From: Tropicibacter sp. R16_0
GTDB taxonomy: Bacteria; Pseudomonadota; Alphaproteobacteria; Rhodobacterales; Rhodobacteraceae
Direction: 5' to 3'
Assembly (NCBI RefSeq): GCF_017743935.1
Contig: NZ_JAGHRE010000005.1
Span: 62,001-126,000, forward strand
DNA length: 64,000 nucleotides
Part shown: one piece after another, positions 44,226-54,058 of the stretch
Layout: each line of letters starts with the position of its first letter
How positions within the stretch are numbered: the first letter of the stretch is position 1
Notes under the pieces: generated by a model
The model's database searches: none
What the model was told of the DNA's origin: nothing
Seen by the model: only the letters and a program-made list of their open reading frames with translations
Made by a program: the position numbers and the translations under genes

Positions 44226-44252
44226 GTCGGCTAACCTAAAGGATAGGCCGAC
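44226..44252. promoter_or_regulatory. Imperfect long dyad upstream of the exopolysaccharide cluster
   Basis: GTCGG-CTAaCCT-aa-AGGaTAG-g-CCGAC is an imperfect inverted repeat with 11 matched pairs. It sits between the IclR gene stop and the pyruvyltransferase start, about 90 bp before the latter. It could be a terminator for the IclR/TRAP transcript, though no T-run follows, or an operator for the cluster. No other gene was found in 44135-44327. Confidence 0.35.
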
Positions 44253-44327
44253 ATCCTGGTCTCAAAAGGTCAGAGAACCTTGGCTAATAACAACCCCAAC
44301 GCGCTCAGCCGATCGCCGAGGGACACG

Positions 44328-45110
44328 TTACAGATTCTGGTTGAGCTCGGACAGTTTGCTCGCCGCCCTTTGCAGCGGCTCGAGGAAATCCACGATCTGC
44401 TCAAGCGAACACCGCATCACCGGGGCATGGACCGACAGTGTTGCCAGAAACCGTTCCTGCGGGTCCAGAACCGGAACCGCAATGGCGGCCATCCCGGTCA
44501 TGAACTCTTCGTTGTCTTGCGAATATCCACGCCGCCGTGTTTCCGCCAGCTCTTCCCGCAAAAGCTCGGGGTCTGTCGTGGTCTGATCCGTCAACTTTTC
44601 CAGCGGCTTGGCGGACAGCACACCGTTCAGCGTCGCGGACCGCAGAGAGGAAAGGTACATCTTTCCACTCGCCGTGCAATGAAACGGAACCTGGGTGCCG
44701 ATGGGCAGTTGGATGCGCAGGGGCCATTTGGTCTCGACCCGATCCAGATAGGTCATGCCCTCGCGGTCCGGGGTGGCCAGGTTGATGGTTTCGCCGATCT
44801 CTTCTGCCGCAGCTTTCATGATCGCCAGACGCGCAGTGCGGATTCGTTCGGACGACATCGTATTGACCGCCAGTGCACGCAGGCGATCGCCTGGTCCAAA
44901 TGAACGCCCATCAATGTCGCGCTGTAAAAAGCCTTCGGCCTCTGCAGTTTGCAGAAGCCGATGGATCGTTGGTTTGGGCAGGCCGATCGTTTCGATCAGA
45001 TCGGCCGGCTTGACGGATACCCCAAGGCGCGCAACCTCCTCCAAAATCCGCAGAAGCCGAAGGTTCGTCGGGATCTGGTTTTCTTTCGAAGTTGTTGCGT
45101 CTTCAGGCAT
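44328..45110 (-). CDS. IclR family transcriptional regulator
   Basis: 260 residues. The N-terminal winged helix (about residues 18-75: RLLRILEEVARLGVSVKPAD and GLPKPTIHRLLQTAEAEGF) is followed by the IclR effector domain (LPIGTQVPFHCTASGKMYLS, DNEEFMTGMAAIAVPVLDPQ). IclR proteins sense small organic acids. It lies 12 bases downstream of the TRAP permease gene on the same strand, so it probably regulates its own operon and the divergent oxidoreductase through the dyad at 48699-48715 (inference). Confidence 0.93.
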   Translation of the reverse strand: MPEDATTSKENQIPTNLRLLRILEEVARLGVSVKPADLIETIGLPKPTIHRLLQTAEAEGFLQRDIDGRSFGPGDRLRALAVNTMSSERIRTARLAIMKAAAEEIGETINLATPDREGMTYLDRVETKWPLRIQLPIGTQVPFHCTASGKMYLSSLRSATLNGVLSAKPLEKLTDQTTTDPELLREELAETRRRGYSQDNEEFMTGMAAIAVPVLDPQERFLATLSVHAPVMRCSLEQIVDFLEPLQRAASKLSELNQNL

Positions 45111-45122
45111 CGCGTCTCATTT

Positions 45123-46481
45123 CTATCTGTTCGGCAACAGCGCCAGTGCCAGATCCGGAACAAGTGACACAAGCAGCCAGACCGAGATCAAAGCGGCAAG
45201 ATAAGGCACCGTATAGCGAAGCAGACGGAAATATGGAACTCCGGTTACGCCTGATGCCACATAGAGGTTCAACCCGTATGGCGGCGTGATGAAGCCAATC
45301 GAGGCGCCCACCAGGAAAATCACAGAGAAGTGGATCGGATCAATCCCGACCGAGGCCGCAATGGGTGCCAGGATCGGAGCCAGGATGATCGTCACCGGCA
45401 GGCTTTCCAGAACCATCCCCGAGAAGAACACGATCACCATCGAGGTGAAGAGCACCGCGTGATAACCGCCCATCGAGGTCACGAAATCCCCGATGGTCTG
45501 CTGAGCGCCAAGCAACGACAGGATCTGCTGCATCACCACCGACACCGCAATCAGCGGGGCCAGAATGCCGCTGATCTGGGCCGAACGGACCACGATCGAG
45601 GGGATTTCCGGCAGGGTGAATCCTTCGACCGCGAACATCTCGGCATAGCTTTTCTCCGAGACCGGCTTGTCGCCGTTTGATCCCATGATCTTGTTGATCG
45701 GATAGCTGACAAGGCCCGCAAAGATACAGAAACCCACGGTCACACCCGCCGCCTCGGTCGGAGAGAACTTGCCGGTGTAGATGCCCCAAAGCACCAGACC
45801 AATGGCAAAGAAACCCAGCCACGCGCCAAACGCGGTTTTCAGAACCCGGTTCAGTTGCAGCGGGATCAGATAGCCCCAGCCGTTGATGCGGCAGATGATC
45901 CAGCAGGCCAGCTGCATGCCGGCAACCATCAGCGTGCCAGGCAGGATGCCAGCCACGAACAGGTCCGAGATCGGCAGGTTCATCAGGAAGCCGTAGACGA
46001 TAAAGATGATCGACGGCGGGATGATGATACCAACGGTACCGCCAGCCGCAGCTGTGGCCGCCGAGAACCGCTCGTCATAGCCGCCCTTGACCATTTCGGG
46101 ATGCAGCATCGACCCGATGGTGGCCGTGGTGGCCGAGTTCGAGCCGGAAATCGCAGCAAAGAGACCGCAGGCGCCAAGCGAGGCCATGGCCAGACCGCCC
46201 CGCAGCCAACCAAGGCAGGCATAGGCAAAGTCCGATAGCCTTTTGGCGATCCCTGATTTGTTGATCAGGTCCCCCGTCAGGATGAAGAGTGGCATCGCCA
46301 TGAGCGCAAACCCGTCCTTGAAGACGTTCAGCATCTCGGCGCCGGTGTTGTCGAGCGTCAGATCCAGCACAAAGCTGCATCCCACGACCCAATAGAAGAT
46401 GATCAGCAGAACCGGTGTGCCCATCATGAAGAGGAAGGTCACCCCAAGCGAGATGATCGTAATCCAGGTTGCATCGGTCAT
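45123..46481 (-). CDS. TRAP transporter large permease (DctM-like)
   Basis: 452 residues from the ATG at 46481, whose first base is shared with the stop codon of the small permease. It has about 12 membrane helices and DctM segments GACGLFAAISGSNSATTATI and AAAGGTVGIIIPPSIIFIVYG. This is the ion-coupled channel subunit that imports the solute delivered by the DctP-type binding protein. The solute is unknown; organic acids are usual for the family. Confidence 0.94.
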   Translation of the reverse strand: MTDATWITIISLGVTFLFMMGTPVLLIIFYWVVGCSFVLDLTLDNTGAEMLNVFKDGFALMAMPLFILTGDLINKSGIAKRLSDFAYACLGWLRGGLAMASLGACGLFAAISGSNSATTATIGSMLHPEMVKGGYDERFSAATAAAGGTVGIIIPPSIIFIVYGFLMNLPISDLFVAGILPGTLMVAGMQLACWIICRINGWGYLIPLQLNRVLKTAFGAWLGFFAIGLVLWGIYTGKFSPTEAAGVTVGFCIFAGLVSYPINKIMGSNGDKPVSEKSYAEMFAVEGFTLPEIPSIVVRSAQISGILAPLIAVSVVMQQILSLLGAQQTIGDFVTSMGGYHAVLFTSMVIVFFSGMVLESLPVTIILAPILAPIAASVGIDPIHFSVIFLVGASIGFITPPYGLNLYVASGVTGVPYFRLLRYTVPYLAALISVWLLVSLVPDLALALLPNR

Positions 46482-47326
46482 CAGGTGTCCCCCCCGATTA
46501 CGGCTTGCTCGATCATCGGGCCGCCACTGCGGTATTTGCCCAGATCCTCGATAATGTTTTCGATGGCGCGAGTGGCCAACAGGATGAAACACAAGGGCAT
46601 CGTCAGCAGGAACCACCAGCGCATGATGTCGTCGGTGCCTAGAACGATGGCAAAGTTGTCATAGGTGTTTACCGTCACACGGGCGGTGGTGGTGACGATG
46701 ATGATGCAGAAAATCAGCCACAGGACGTTGTCCATGGTCAGCCAGAACAGCTGCCCCTTGCGGCCCAATTTGGTGCGGAACTCGGAAAAGCTCAGATGCG
46801 TGCGCAGGCGGATGTTAAAGGTGCAGCCGTACCACGCCATGATCATGAACAAGAGCGGCGGGATGGTCGTCGACCAGGGGGCCTGCACCGAAAAGACGAA
46901 CCGCTGGATGACGCCAACAAAGATGATCACCGCCATGACGATGTAACAATAGACGACAATGGTACGTTCGGGTGTACGCTCCAGCAGGATCAGCAGCACT
47001 GGGATAAAGACCACCAAGAGGCGCAGATTGTCGCCGGTCACGGTGCTCAGGAAATTGGCGACCGGATCAAGGAACGCCGCAGCCAGACCAAGGGTCAGCA
47101 TCACGGCGATGATCGGATGGGTGAACCGGGTTGCGGAATACCCCAACCGTTCCTCAAGCCCGATGGCCAGTTTCTCGCGATAATAAAAGATAACAGCGCC
47201 GATCAAGGTCAGCGGTCCAAACACAAACCATGCCGCATCCGAGCGGTAGGCCTTTACGACTTTGAAGTTGATGTCCCCCGTCACGGTCGCCGTGATGATG
47301 GTGGACATGTCCGCCCAGACTGACAT
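46481..47326 (-). CDS. TRAP transporter small permease (DctQ-like), long form
   Basis: 281 residues from the ATG at 47326, preceded by GGGAGGGGC. It carries about six hydrophobic helices, including the DctQ core with MAWYGCTFNIRLRTHLSFSE and KGQLFWLTMDNVLWLIF. Typical DctQ proteins have about 160-200 residues and four helices, so an extra N-terminal membrane region (about 100 residues, FGPLTLIGAVIFYYREKL onward) is present. It shares one base with the DctM start. Confidence 0.88.
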   Translation of the reverse strand: MSVWADMSTIITATVTGDINFKVVKAYRSDAAWFVFGPLTLIGAVIFYYREKLAIGLEERLGYSATRFTHPIIAVMLTLGLAAAFLDPVANFLSTVTGDNLRLLVVFIPVLLILLERTPERTIVVYCYIVMAVIIFVGVIQRFVFSVQAPWSTTIPPLLFMIMAWYGCTFNIRLRTHLSFSEFRTKLGRKGQLFWLTMDNVLWLIFCIIIVTTTARVTVNTYDNFAIVLGTDDIMRWWFLLTMPLCFILLATRAIENIIEDLGKYRSGGPMIEQAVIGGDT

Positions 47327-47438
47327 CTGGTGCCCCTCCCATGTTCCTGAATACGTCCTGTGCCGCACATTTTCTGCTGGCACGGACAAATGAGCCGGCC
47401 CCGAAACCCGAGGCCAGCTCCAATACCTTAGCGGTGGA

Positions 47439-48671
47439 TTACGCTTTCCACCAACGGCGGGGTTCGACGTTCTCGGGCAGCGTGTCCTCGGGGATCGTAC
47501 GCACTTCGTCGTAGATCTCCTGATAGGTGTCTGCGCCACCTTGCCAGCCGTTGATCCGCTCGCGCCATTCTTCCCACAGCTGGGGCTGGAATTCGGGCGA
47601 ACACATCTCTTCGGCCTTGCGCAGCTCTTCCTTTGACAGGAATGCGTTGCGCACGTTGTTCTTGGCAAAGATGGTGTCGGGCAACTGCGGATCGGACATG
47701 CCGACCGTCTTGACCAGGGCCGCTTCGTTAGCAGCCTGAACATGTGTTTGCGCCCAATAGGCCGATTCCATCACCGCGTCCTGAAGTTCACCACCCAGAC
47801 CATCAAAGACCTCGGCCGACATCGCCGTGTGCTCGGTGCCGCAGAAGAAGTTCAGGTGAACCGACTGCGAAACAACGGGCGACATGTTGGCATATGCCAC
47901 AGCCGACGCCCAGGTTTCAGCCCCGTCGATCAGACCCTGCTTCAGGCCATCCAGGGTTTCTTCCCATGCGACCGGAACCGGGTTCAGGTTCAGAGCCGTC
48001 ATCGCGATCCGACCCAACTGGGTACCCGTGACGCGGTTCTTGGTGCCGAACAGCTGCTCGACGCTGGTGACCGTGGGCTTGTCTTCCCATGCCAGACCCA
48101 GCTGGATCCCGCGGAGTTCCGCGTGGCTGAACAGGAATTTCAGACCGTGGCGACGCTCGTAAGGTTCACGCAGCAGCGCCTGGGACTTGGGCGAATACAG
48201 GAAGTGATACTGGTCCGCGCGGTTACGGAACATGTATGCATAGTCCAGCACGTTCAGATACGGTGCACCACCAGCCGAGTTCTGGGTGGAGGCCGCATAG
48301 ATGTCGACGATCCCCTGTTGGGTTTTCTCGACACAGGACACCTGACCGCAAATCTGGTTGTTGCCGATGAATTCAACGCGGATCTCGCCGTCGGTGCGGC
48401 TTTCCAGATCGCGTGCGAATTCCAAAGCACCCGCACGTTCGATCAGCAGGTTCTGAGGGTTGAACCCTGCTGCGCCGAACTTCAGCGTGTGTTTGGCGGG
48501 CTTTGCGAACCGCTTCTCATATGTCGACTCGGCGGCGCTTGCCAGGTTGGCCACGCTCATAGCCCCCCCGAACGAACCAGCCGCCAACAGCGTCGAGCTT
48601 AGACCATACTGCCCCGCGACCCGGAACAAATCGCGCCGAGACAGATGACTCAGCTTGCTTCCGATACTCAT
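47439..48671 (-). CDS. TRAP transporter solute-binding protein (DctP-like)
   Basis: 410 residues from the ATG at 48671, preceded by GGAGGAG. The N-terminus carries a twin-arginine-type signal (SRRDLF at 11-16, then a hydrophobic run ending in ASAAES), so it is exported folded to the periplasm. The DctP fold is recognised in RTDGEIRVEFIGNNQICGQ and in the EETLDGLKQGLIDGAETWAS segment. It is larger than most DctP proteins (about 330 residues). It is the first gene of the TRAP-IclR operon. Confidence 0.93.
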   Translation of the reverse strand: MSIGSKLSHLSRRDLFRVAGQYGLSSTLLAAGSFGGAMSVANLASAAESTYEKRFAKPAKHTLKFGAAGFNPQNLLIERAGALEFARDLESRTDGEIRVEFIGNNQICGQVSCVEKTQQGIVDIYAASTQNSAGGAPYLNVLDYAYMFRNRADQYHFLYSPKSQALLREPYERRHGLKFLFSHAELRGIQLGLAWEDKPTVTSVEQLFGTKNRVTGTQLGRIAMTALNLNPVPVAWEETLDGLKQGLIDGAETWASAVAYANMSPVVSQSVHLNFFCGTEHTAMSAEVFDGLGGELQDAVMESAYWAQTHVQAANEAALVKTVGMSDPQLPDTIFAKNNVRNAFLSKEELRKAEEMCSPEFQPQLWEEWRERINGWQGGADTYQEIYDEVRTIPEDTLPENVEPRRWWKA

Positions 48672-48698
48672 AAGTTCTCCTCCCTGAGTATTGATTAT

Positions 48699-48715
48699 TG
48701 AGACTTGTGGTCTCA
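48699..48715. promoter_or_regulatory. 17-bp perfect dyad, likely IclR operator
   Basis: TGAGAC (48699-48704) and GTCTCA (48710-48715) are inverted repeats around TTGTG. It lies 27 bp before the TRAP binding-protein start and 77 bp before the divergent oxidoreductase start. The IclR gene at the end of the TRAP operon is the natural candidate binder. Confidence 0.6.
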
Positions 48716-48792
48716 TTTTTACTCATCTATTGATTGGTGACGCAAGGGAATTCTTTTGATCCCGTCAAACTAACCCGTCGGAGGATCTGACT

Positions 48793-50415
48793 ATGTCACC
48801 AAAAACAGCTGATTTTCTGATTGTTGGAGCCGGTTCTGCCGGATGTGTTCTGGCCAACCGGCTAAGCGAAAATCCGGCGAATCAGGTGATTCTGCTGGAG
48901 GCCGGCGGCCGCGACCTGAACCCATGGATCCACGTGCCGGTGGGGTATTTCAAAACCCTGCACAACCCCAACACCGACTGGCGTTACAAATCCGAGCCCG
49001 ACCCGGGTCTCAATAATCGTAGCCTGGATTGGCCGCGCGGCAAGACGCTTGGCGGGTCCTCTTCGATCAACGGGTTGCTCTATGTCCGCGGCCAGAAAGA
49101 GGATTATGACCGATGGGCACAGCGCGGCAATCGCGGCTGGGGGTATGATGACGTCCTGCCCTTGTTCAAACGGTCCGAGGCCCATGAAAACGGGGCAGAT
49201 GAGTTCCACGGTGGTGACGGTGGGCTTGCGGTGTCCCTGATCCGGGCCAAGTCCGAGATCTCCGAGGCCTTTATCGACGCTGCCGTCGAAATGGGTGTCC
49301 CCCGAACCGAAGACTACAACGGGGCCGACCAGGAAGGGGCAGGCTATTTCCATCAAACCGCAAAAGGCGGGTTCCGCTGTTCTTCGGCGCGCGCGTTTCT
49401 GAACCCCGCCAAAAAGCGCCCCAATCTTGAGGTCATCACCCATGCTCACACCGAGCAGCTGATCTTTGATCCGCAAGACGACAAGCGCGTCATTGGGGTG
49501 CGGTACTCGACCAAGGGGCAAACGCATGAGGTTCACCTGAACCCCGGCGGCGAAGTCATTCTGTCTGCTGGAGCGATCGGATCGCCGCAAATCCTTGAAC
49601 TGTCCGGCATTGGTCGCGGCGACGTGCTGCAAAAGGCGGGCGTCGCGGTACGCCACGAACTGCCGGGCGTGGGCGAATGCCTGCAGGACCACCTGCAGAT
49701 CCGCCTTGTCTATGAGGTGAACGCCGAGACCCTCAATGATGCAATCAACCGCTTTGTCCCGCGCATGGGGATCGGCCTGAACTATGTGCTGTTCCGCAAG
49801 GGCCCGATGAGCCTGGGGGCGAGCCAGGTCTGCATCTTTGCCAAATCCATGGAGGGGTTGGAGACACCGGATATCCAGTTCCATTTCCAACCCTTGTCAG
49901 CGGACAAGCCCGGGATCGAGATGCACCCGTTTTCGGGTATCACATCGTCGGTCTGTCAGCTGCGCCCCGAAAGCCGGGGACACATCCATATTTCGACGCC
50001 GCGCGCCGCGGATTACCCCAAGATCGTGCCGAATTACCTGTCGGCCACGGCAGACCAGCTCTGCGCCATCCGTGCCGTAAAGTTTGCCCGTGCGATGACG
50101 GAAACCAAGGCTCTATCGCCCTTTATCGTGCGTGAGCACGTGCCCTCGAACAATCCCCAGACCGACGAAGAGCTGCTGGACTGCGCCCGGAACATCAGCC
50201 AGACGATCTATCACCCGACAAGTACCTGCCGGATGGGCCACGACGATCTGGCCGTGGTGGATGACAGGCTACGGGTGCGCGGTATTGCCGGGCTTCGGGT
50301 GGCCGATGCCTCGATCATGCCGGACATCGTGTCGGGCAACACCAACGCACCCACGATCATGATTGGCGAAAAGGCCAGCGACATGATCCTCGAAGACCGC
50401 AAGCGCAGCGCTTGA
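48793..50415 (+). CDS. GMC family oxidoreductase (choline dehydrogenase-like)
   Basis: 540 residues. FAD-binding VGAGSAGCVLANRLSE lies at the N-terminus, the GMC signature is in PRGKTLGGSSSINGLLYVRG, and the C-terminal catalytic His-Asn pair is in YHPTSTCRMG and SGNTNAPTIMIGEKASD. It oxidises an alcohol to an aldehyde using FAD, probably passing electrons to the respiratory chain. It is not in a betaine operon (no betB or betI), so the substrate is likely the alcohol imported by the divergent TRAP system (inference). Confidence 0.92.
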   Translation: MSPKTADFLIVGAGSAGCVLANRLSENPANQVILLEAGGRDLNPWIHVPVGYFKTLHNPNTDWRYKSEPDPGLNNRSLDWPRGKTLGGSSSINGLLYVRGQKEDYDRWAQRGNRGWGYDDVLPLFKRSEAHENGADEFHGGDGGLAVSLIRAKSEISEAFIDAAVEMGVPRTEDYNGADQEGAGYFHQTAKGGFRCSSARAFLNPAKKRPNLEVITHAHTEQLIFDPQDDKRVIGVRYSTKGQTHEVHLNPGGEVILSAGAIGSPQILELSGIGRGDVLQKAGVAVRHELPGVGECLQDHLQIRLVYEVNAETLNDAINRFVPRMGIGLNYVLFRKGPMSLGASQVCIFAKSMEGLETPDIQFHFQPLSADKPGIEMHPFSGITSSVCQLRPESRGHIHISTPRAADYPKIVPNYLSATADQLCAIRAVKFARAMTETKALSPFIVREHVPSNNPQTDEELLDCARNISQTIYHPTSTCRMGHDDLAVVDDRLRVRGIAGLRVADASIMPDIVSGNTNAPTIMIGEKASDMILEDRKRSA

Positions 50416-50632
50416 GGCCAGTCGGGAGCTTGTTGCGCGTATCCAAAGGTGAAGGCAACCCGCCGGTCTCTGCAACAGCTTCCTGGATCGGATCGCCGCC
50501 ACACCAAATGAGGTGAGGCGGTAGAGAACCTTGAATGCAAACTCTGCGAGCTGGGAGCCGAAGAGCTCCCCTCGCGATTTCCCTGAGCGGCCCGCTGTTG
50601 CACGTCACGCGTCAAACAGCTTCAGACCGATC
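50416..50632. other. Noncoding stretch between GMC gene and uvrB
   Basis: No gene is supported. There are two hairpins: CCGCCaCACC/GGTGaGGCGG (50496-50521) and GGGAGC-cgaaga-GCTCCC (50553-50570). Neither is followed by a T-run. They may terminate the two convergent transcripts. Confidence 0.5.
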
Positions 50633-52819
50633 TCATCTTTTCCTTCTCTTCACGTTCCCGCCCCGCTGCCCCGGCCTCCCGGCGGTCGAGCGTCCACGCG
50701 ATTTCACCGCGTCTTCTGATGCTTTCTCGACAGCCCATTGGCGCGCCATCGGGTCGTCGGCAACGGCGAGGTCGACGGCCTCCAACCGCTTGATCTCATC
50801 CCGCAGGTTGGCGGCCTCTTCGAATTCCAGGTTCTCGGCAGCCTTGCGCATCTGCTCGCGCAGCCCGTCCAGGTGCGCCTCAAGGTTTGCGCCGTGCATC
50901 GGTTTGTCGATGGTGGCGGTGACGCGGTTCATGTCCACATCGCCTTCGTAAAGACCGGCCAGAACATCCTCGACGTTCTTCTTCACGGTTTCCGGCGTGA
51001 TGCCGTGCTCCTCGTTATAGGCGATCTGCTTGGCGCGGCGGCGGTTGGTCTCGCCCAGCGCGCGTTCCATCGAGCCGGTGATCTTGTCGGCATACATGAT
51101 CACGCGGCCGTCGGCATTCCGCGCCGCACGACCAATGGTCTGCACCAGCGAGGTCTCGGAGCGCAGGAAGCCCTCTTTGTCCGCATCAAGAATGGCCACC
51201 AGCCCGCATTCGGGGATATCCAACCCCTCACGCAGCAGGTTGATCCCGATCAGCACGTCAAAAGCACCAAGACGCAGGTCGCGCAGGATTTCGATACGCT
51301 CCAGCGTGTCGATGTCGGAATGCATATAGCGGACCTTGATGCCCTGCTCGTGCATGTATTCGGTCAGATCCTCGGCCATGCGTTTGGTCAGCGTCGTGAC
51401 CAGCGTGCGGAAGCCATCGGCGGCAACCTTGCGCACCTCATCCAGCAGATCATCGACCTGCATCTCTACGGGTCGGATCTCGACCTCGGGGTCCAGCAGA
51501 CCGGTGGGGCGGATGACCTGTTCGGTGAAAACGCCGCCGGTCTGCTCCAATTCCCACCCAGCAGGCGTGGCCGAGACAAAGACGGACTGGGGCCGCATCG
51601 CATCCCATTCCTCGAACTTGAGGGGGCGGTTGTCCATGCAGGACGGCAAGCGGAATCCGTGTTCAGCGAGTGTGAACTTGCGCCGATAGTCACCCCGGTA
51701 CATGCCGCCGATCTGCGGCACGCTCACGTGGCTTTCGTCGGCAAAGACAATGGCGTTGTCGGGAATGAACTCAAACAGGGTTGGGGGCGGTTCACCCGGC
51801 GCGCGGCCTGTCAGATAGCGCGAGTAGTTCTCGATCCCGTTGCACACGCCGGTGGCCTCGAGCATCTCCAGATCGAAGTTGGTGCGCTGTTCCAGCCGCT
51901 GCGCTTCGAGCAGCTTGCCCTCGCCCACCAGCTGATCGAGCCGCACCCGCAGCTCTTTCTTGATGCCGATGATGGCCTGCTGCATCGTGGGCTTTGGCGT
52001 GACGTAGTGCGAGTTGGCGTAGACCCTTACCTGCTCCATCGTGGCTTGGCGTTCGCCTGTCAGCGGGTCGAACTCGGTGATCTGTTCCAGCTCTTCACCA
52101 AAGAACGACAGTTTCCAGGCACGATCTTCAAGGTGGGCTGGCCAAATCTCCAAACTGTCGCCCCGCACCCTGAACGAGCCGCGCTGAAACGCCTGATCAT
52201 TGCGGCGGTATTGCTGCGCGACCAGATCGGCCATCACCTGCCGCTGATCATATTCATTTCCAACCTTCAGGTCTTGGGTCATCGCGCCGTATGTCTCGAC
52301 CGAACCAATACCGTAGATACAGCTGACCGAGGCCACGATGATCACGTCATCGCGTTCCAACAGCGCCCGCGTGGCCGAGTGGCGCATGCGGTCGATCTGT
52401 TCGTTGATCTGGCTTTCCTTCTCGATGTAGGTGTCCGAGCGGGCGACATAGGCCTCGGGCTGGTAATAGTCGTAGTAGGACACGAAGTATTCGACCGAGT
52501 TTTCCGGAAAGAACCCCTTGAATTCTCCATACAACTGCGCCGCCAGCGTCTTGTTTGGCGCCAGGATGATCGCAGGCCGCTGTGTTTCTGCAATGACCTT
52601 GGCCATGGTGAACGTCTTGCCGGTGCCCGTGGCACCAAGCAGCACCTGATCGCGCTCGCCGTCGACAACCCCTTGGGACAGCTCTTTGATCGCTGTTGGC
52701 TGATCCCCGGCCGGGGCAAAATCCGTGTGCATCACGAACTGTTTGCCCCCCTCCAGCTTGAGCCGGGCGCGCACGTCCTCGCTCGTCATCTGTGTCTTGT
52801 CGGAATGGGCATAAGGCAT
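50633..52819 (-). CDS. uvrB: Excinuclease ABC subunit B
   Basis: 728 residues, typical length. Walker A GATGTGKT is at residues 62-69. The damage-clamping beta-hairpin region ([20 protein letters not shown]), the helicase motifs ([20 protein letters not shown]) and the C-terminal UVR motif ([20 protein letters not shown]) are all present. With UvrA and UvrC it repairs bulky DNA lesions. A near-consensus alphaproteobacterial LexA box lies about 40 bp upstream, consistent with SOS control. Confidence 0.97.
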   Translation of the reverse strand: MPYAHSDKTQMTSEDVRARLKLEGGKQFVMHTDFAPAGDQPTAIKELSQGVVDGERDQVLLGATGTGKTFTMAKVIAETQRPAIILAPNKTLAAQLYGEFKGFFPENSVEYFVSYYDYYQPEAYVARSDTYIEKESQINEQIDRMRHSATRALLERDDVIIVASVSCIYGIGSVETYGAMTQDLKVGNEYDQRQVMADLVAQQYRRNDQAFQRGSFRVRGDSLEIWPAHLEDRAWKLSFFGEELEQITEFDPLTGERQATMEQVRVYANSHYVTPKPTMQQAIIGIKKELRVRLDQLVGEGKLLEAQRLEQRTNFDLEMLEATGVCNGIENYSRYLTGRAPGEPPPTLFEFIPDNAIVFADESHVSVPQIGGMYRGDYRRKFTLAEHGFRLPSCMDNRPLKFEEWDAMRPQSVFVSATPAGWELEQTGGVFTEQVIRPTGLLDPEVEIRPVEMQVDDLLDEVRKVAADGFRTLVTTLTKRMAEDLTEYMHEQGIKVRYMHSDIDTLERIEILRDLRLGAFDVLIGINLLREGLDIPECGLVAILDADKEGFLRSETSLVQTIGRAARNADGRVIMYADKITGSMERALGETNRRRAKQIAYNEEHGITPETVKKNVEDVLAGLYEGDVDMNRVTATIDKPMHGANLEAHLDGLREQMRKAAENLEFEEAANLRDEIKRLEAVDLAVADDPMARQWAVEKASEDAVKSRGRSTAGRPGQRGGNVKRRKR

Positions 52820-52856
52820 GGGGCGGTGTCCTTTGTGGAACCTCGTATTTTGATCT

Positions 52857-52871
52857 GTTCGGTGTTTGTTT
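52857..52871 (-). promoter_or_regulatory. Candidate LexA (SOS) box upstream of uvrB
   Basis: Plus-strand GTTC-N7-GTTT (52857-52871) has one mismatch to the alphaproteobacterial SOS motif GTTC-N7-GTTC. It is 37 bp before the uvrB start, a normal operator distance. Confidence 0.45.
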
Positions 52872-53042
52872 CAAGGCCGATCTCACAAGCCAATGACAAA
52901 AACTGACATTAGGATGACGATGCTGGCCACATGCGCCCAATCCCCCTGTAACAACAGGACAAAGCAGCGCAATTGATGGATTGGGTTCTTGTCGATCAGA
53001 CGATTCTTTGCCTATACAGAAGCCGTAAGCAGGAGACAGCCA

Positions 53043-53354
53043 ATGCGTGCCCGTATTTTCAAGCCAGCTCGAAACGCAATGACATCTGGTATGGCCAAAA
53101 CCCGCAAGTGGGTTCTGGAATACGGCCAGGCCTCGTCGCGCGAGGTGGATCCGCTGATGGGCTGGACGTCAAGCTCGGACACGCAAAGCCAGGTCCGCCT
53201 GCGCTTCGACAGCAAGGAAGAGGCGGTTGAATACGCTCAATCCCACGGGATCGATGCCGAAGTGATCGAACCCAAGCCACGCAAACCCAACCTGCGAGCA
53301 GGCGGCTATGGCGAAAACTTTGCTACCAACCGTCGCGGTCCTTGGACCCACTGA
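53043..53354 (+). CDS. NDUFS4-type complex I accessory subunit
   Basis: 103 residues from the ATG at 53043, preceded by CAGGAGACAGC. The sequence [20 protein letters not shown], the [20 protein letters not shown] segment and the [18 protein letters not shown] region match the ETC complex I subunit family (mitochondrial NDUFS4, 18 kDa). In alphaproteobacteria it is encoded away from the nuo operon and helps assemble or stabilise NADH:quinone oxidoreductase. The following GNAT gene starts 4 bases after it. Confidence 0.93.
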   Translation: MRARIFKPARNAMTSGMAKTRKWVLEYGQASSREVDPLMGWTSSSDTQSQVRLRFDSKEEAVEYAQSHGIDAEVIEPKPRKPNLRAGGYGENFATNRRGPWTH

Positions 53355-53358
53355 CCCC

Positions 53359-53835
53359 ATGATCGACATCCGTCTGGCTGACCCAAGCGCCAAAGACGTG
53401 CGCCCCCTGATCGAGGCGCATCTGGCGCACAGCCAGGAAGCGGGCCCCGATGAGAGCAACCACACGATGGGGGTCGAGAGCCTGCGTGAACCGGGCATTC
53501 GGTTCTGGGTGCTCTATGATGATGATACCCCATTGGGTTGTGGCGCTCTCAAAGAGCTGGAAGATGGCACAGCCGAGGTCAAATCGGTGCATGTGGCAGC
53601 GGCCGCACGCGGTCGTGGCTTGGCGCGCGATCTGATGGCCCATCTCGAGGCGCAAGCGCGGAACAGTGGAGCAACCGCGCTTGTTCTGGAAACCGGGGCG
53701 GCCCATCTGCAGGAATACGGCGCGGCCCGCAAACTCTATGAAGCGCTTGGATACAGCTATTGCGGGCCTATCTTTGGCTACCCCGAAGACCCCAACAGCG
53801 CTTTCATGCGGTTGGATCTGAATACGGACAGATAA
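53359..53835 (+). CDS. GNAT family N-acetyltransferase
   Basis: 158 residues from the ATG at 53359, four bases after the NDUFS4 stop; an earlier ATG overlapping that gene is less likely. The acetyl-CoA-binding motif is KSVHVAAAARGRGLARDLMA, and C-terminal ARKLYEALGYSYCGPIFGY is typical of the family. The substrate (amino acid or protein N-terminus) is unknown. Cotranscription with the complex I subunit is likely. Confidence 0.92.
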   Translation: MIDIRLADPSAKDVRPLIEAHLAHSQEAGPDESNHTMGVESLREPGIRFWVLYDDDTPLGCGALKELEDGTAEVKSVHVAAAARGRGLARDLMAHLEAQARNSGATALVLETGAAHLQEYGAARKLYEALGYSYCGPIFGYPEDPNSAFMRLDLNTDR

Positions 53836-53927
53836 GAAAACCTCTCCCCTATCTGCACTTTCCTTTTGAACTCAATCGCGCGGGTGGGTAAGACAATTTT
53901 CAGGCCAACAGAGGCCAGAAAACGCGC

Positions 53928-54004
53928 GGTCCCTTAGCTCAACTGGATAGAGCAGCTGACTTCTAATCAGCAGGTTGAGGGTTCGAGTCCTTCAGGGATC
54001 GCCA
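53928..54004 (+). tRNA. tRNA-Arg (anticodon TCT)
   Basis: 77 nt. The acceptor stem GGTCCCT pairs with AGGGATC (one G-T pair), the D-arm is TAGCTCAACTGGATAGAGCA, the anticodon stem-loop is GCTGA-CTTCTAA-TCAGC with anticodon TCT, and the T-arm contains GGTTCGAGTCC. The discriminator is G, and CCA is encoded (54002-54004). Confidence 0.95.
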
Positions 54005-54058
54005 GTTTTTCTTCGGCACTGAAAGCGGCGATAGTTTGCGCAGGCGCCGAACCTCTGA

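Noticed and set aside
50738-52906. 722-codon antisense frame opposite uvrB
   Set aside because: uvrB is certain; the antisense translation is His/Gln/Val-rich low-quality sequence.
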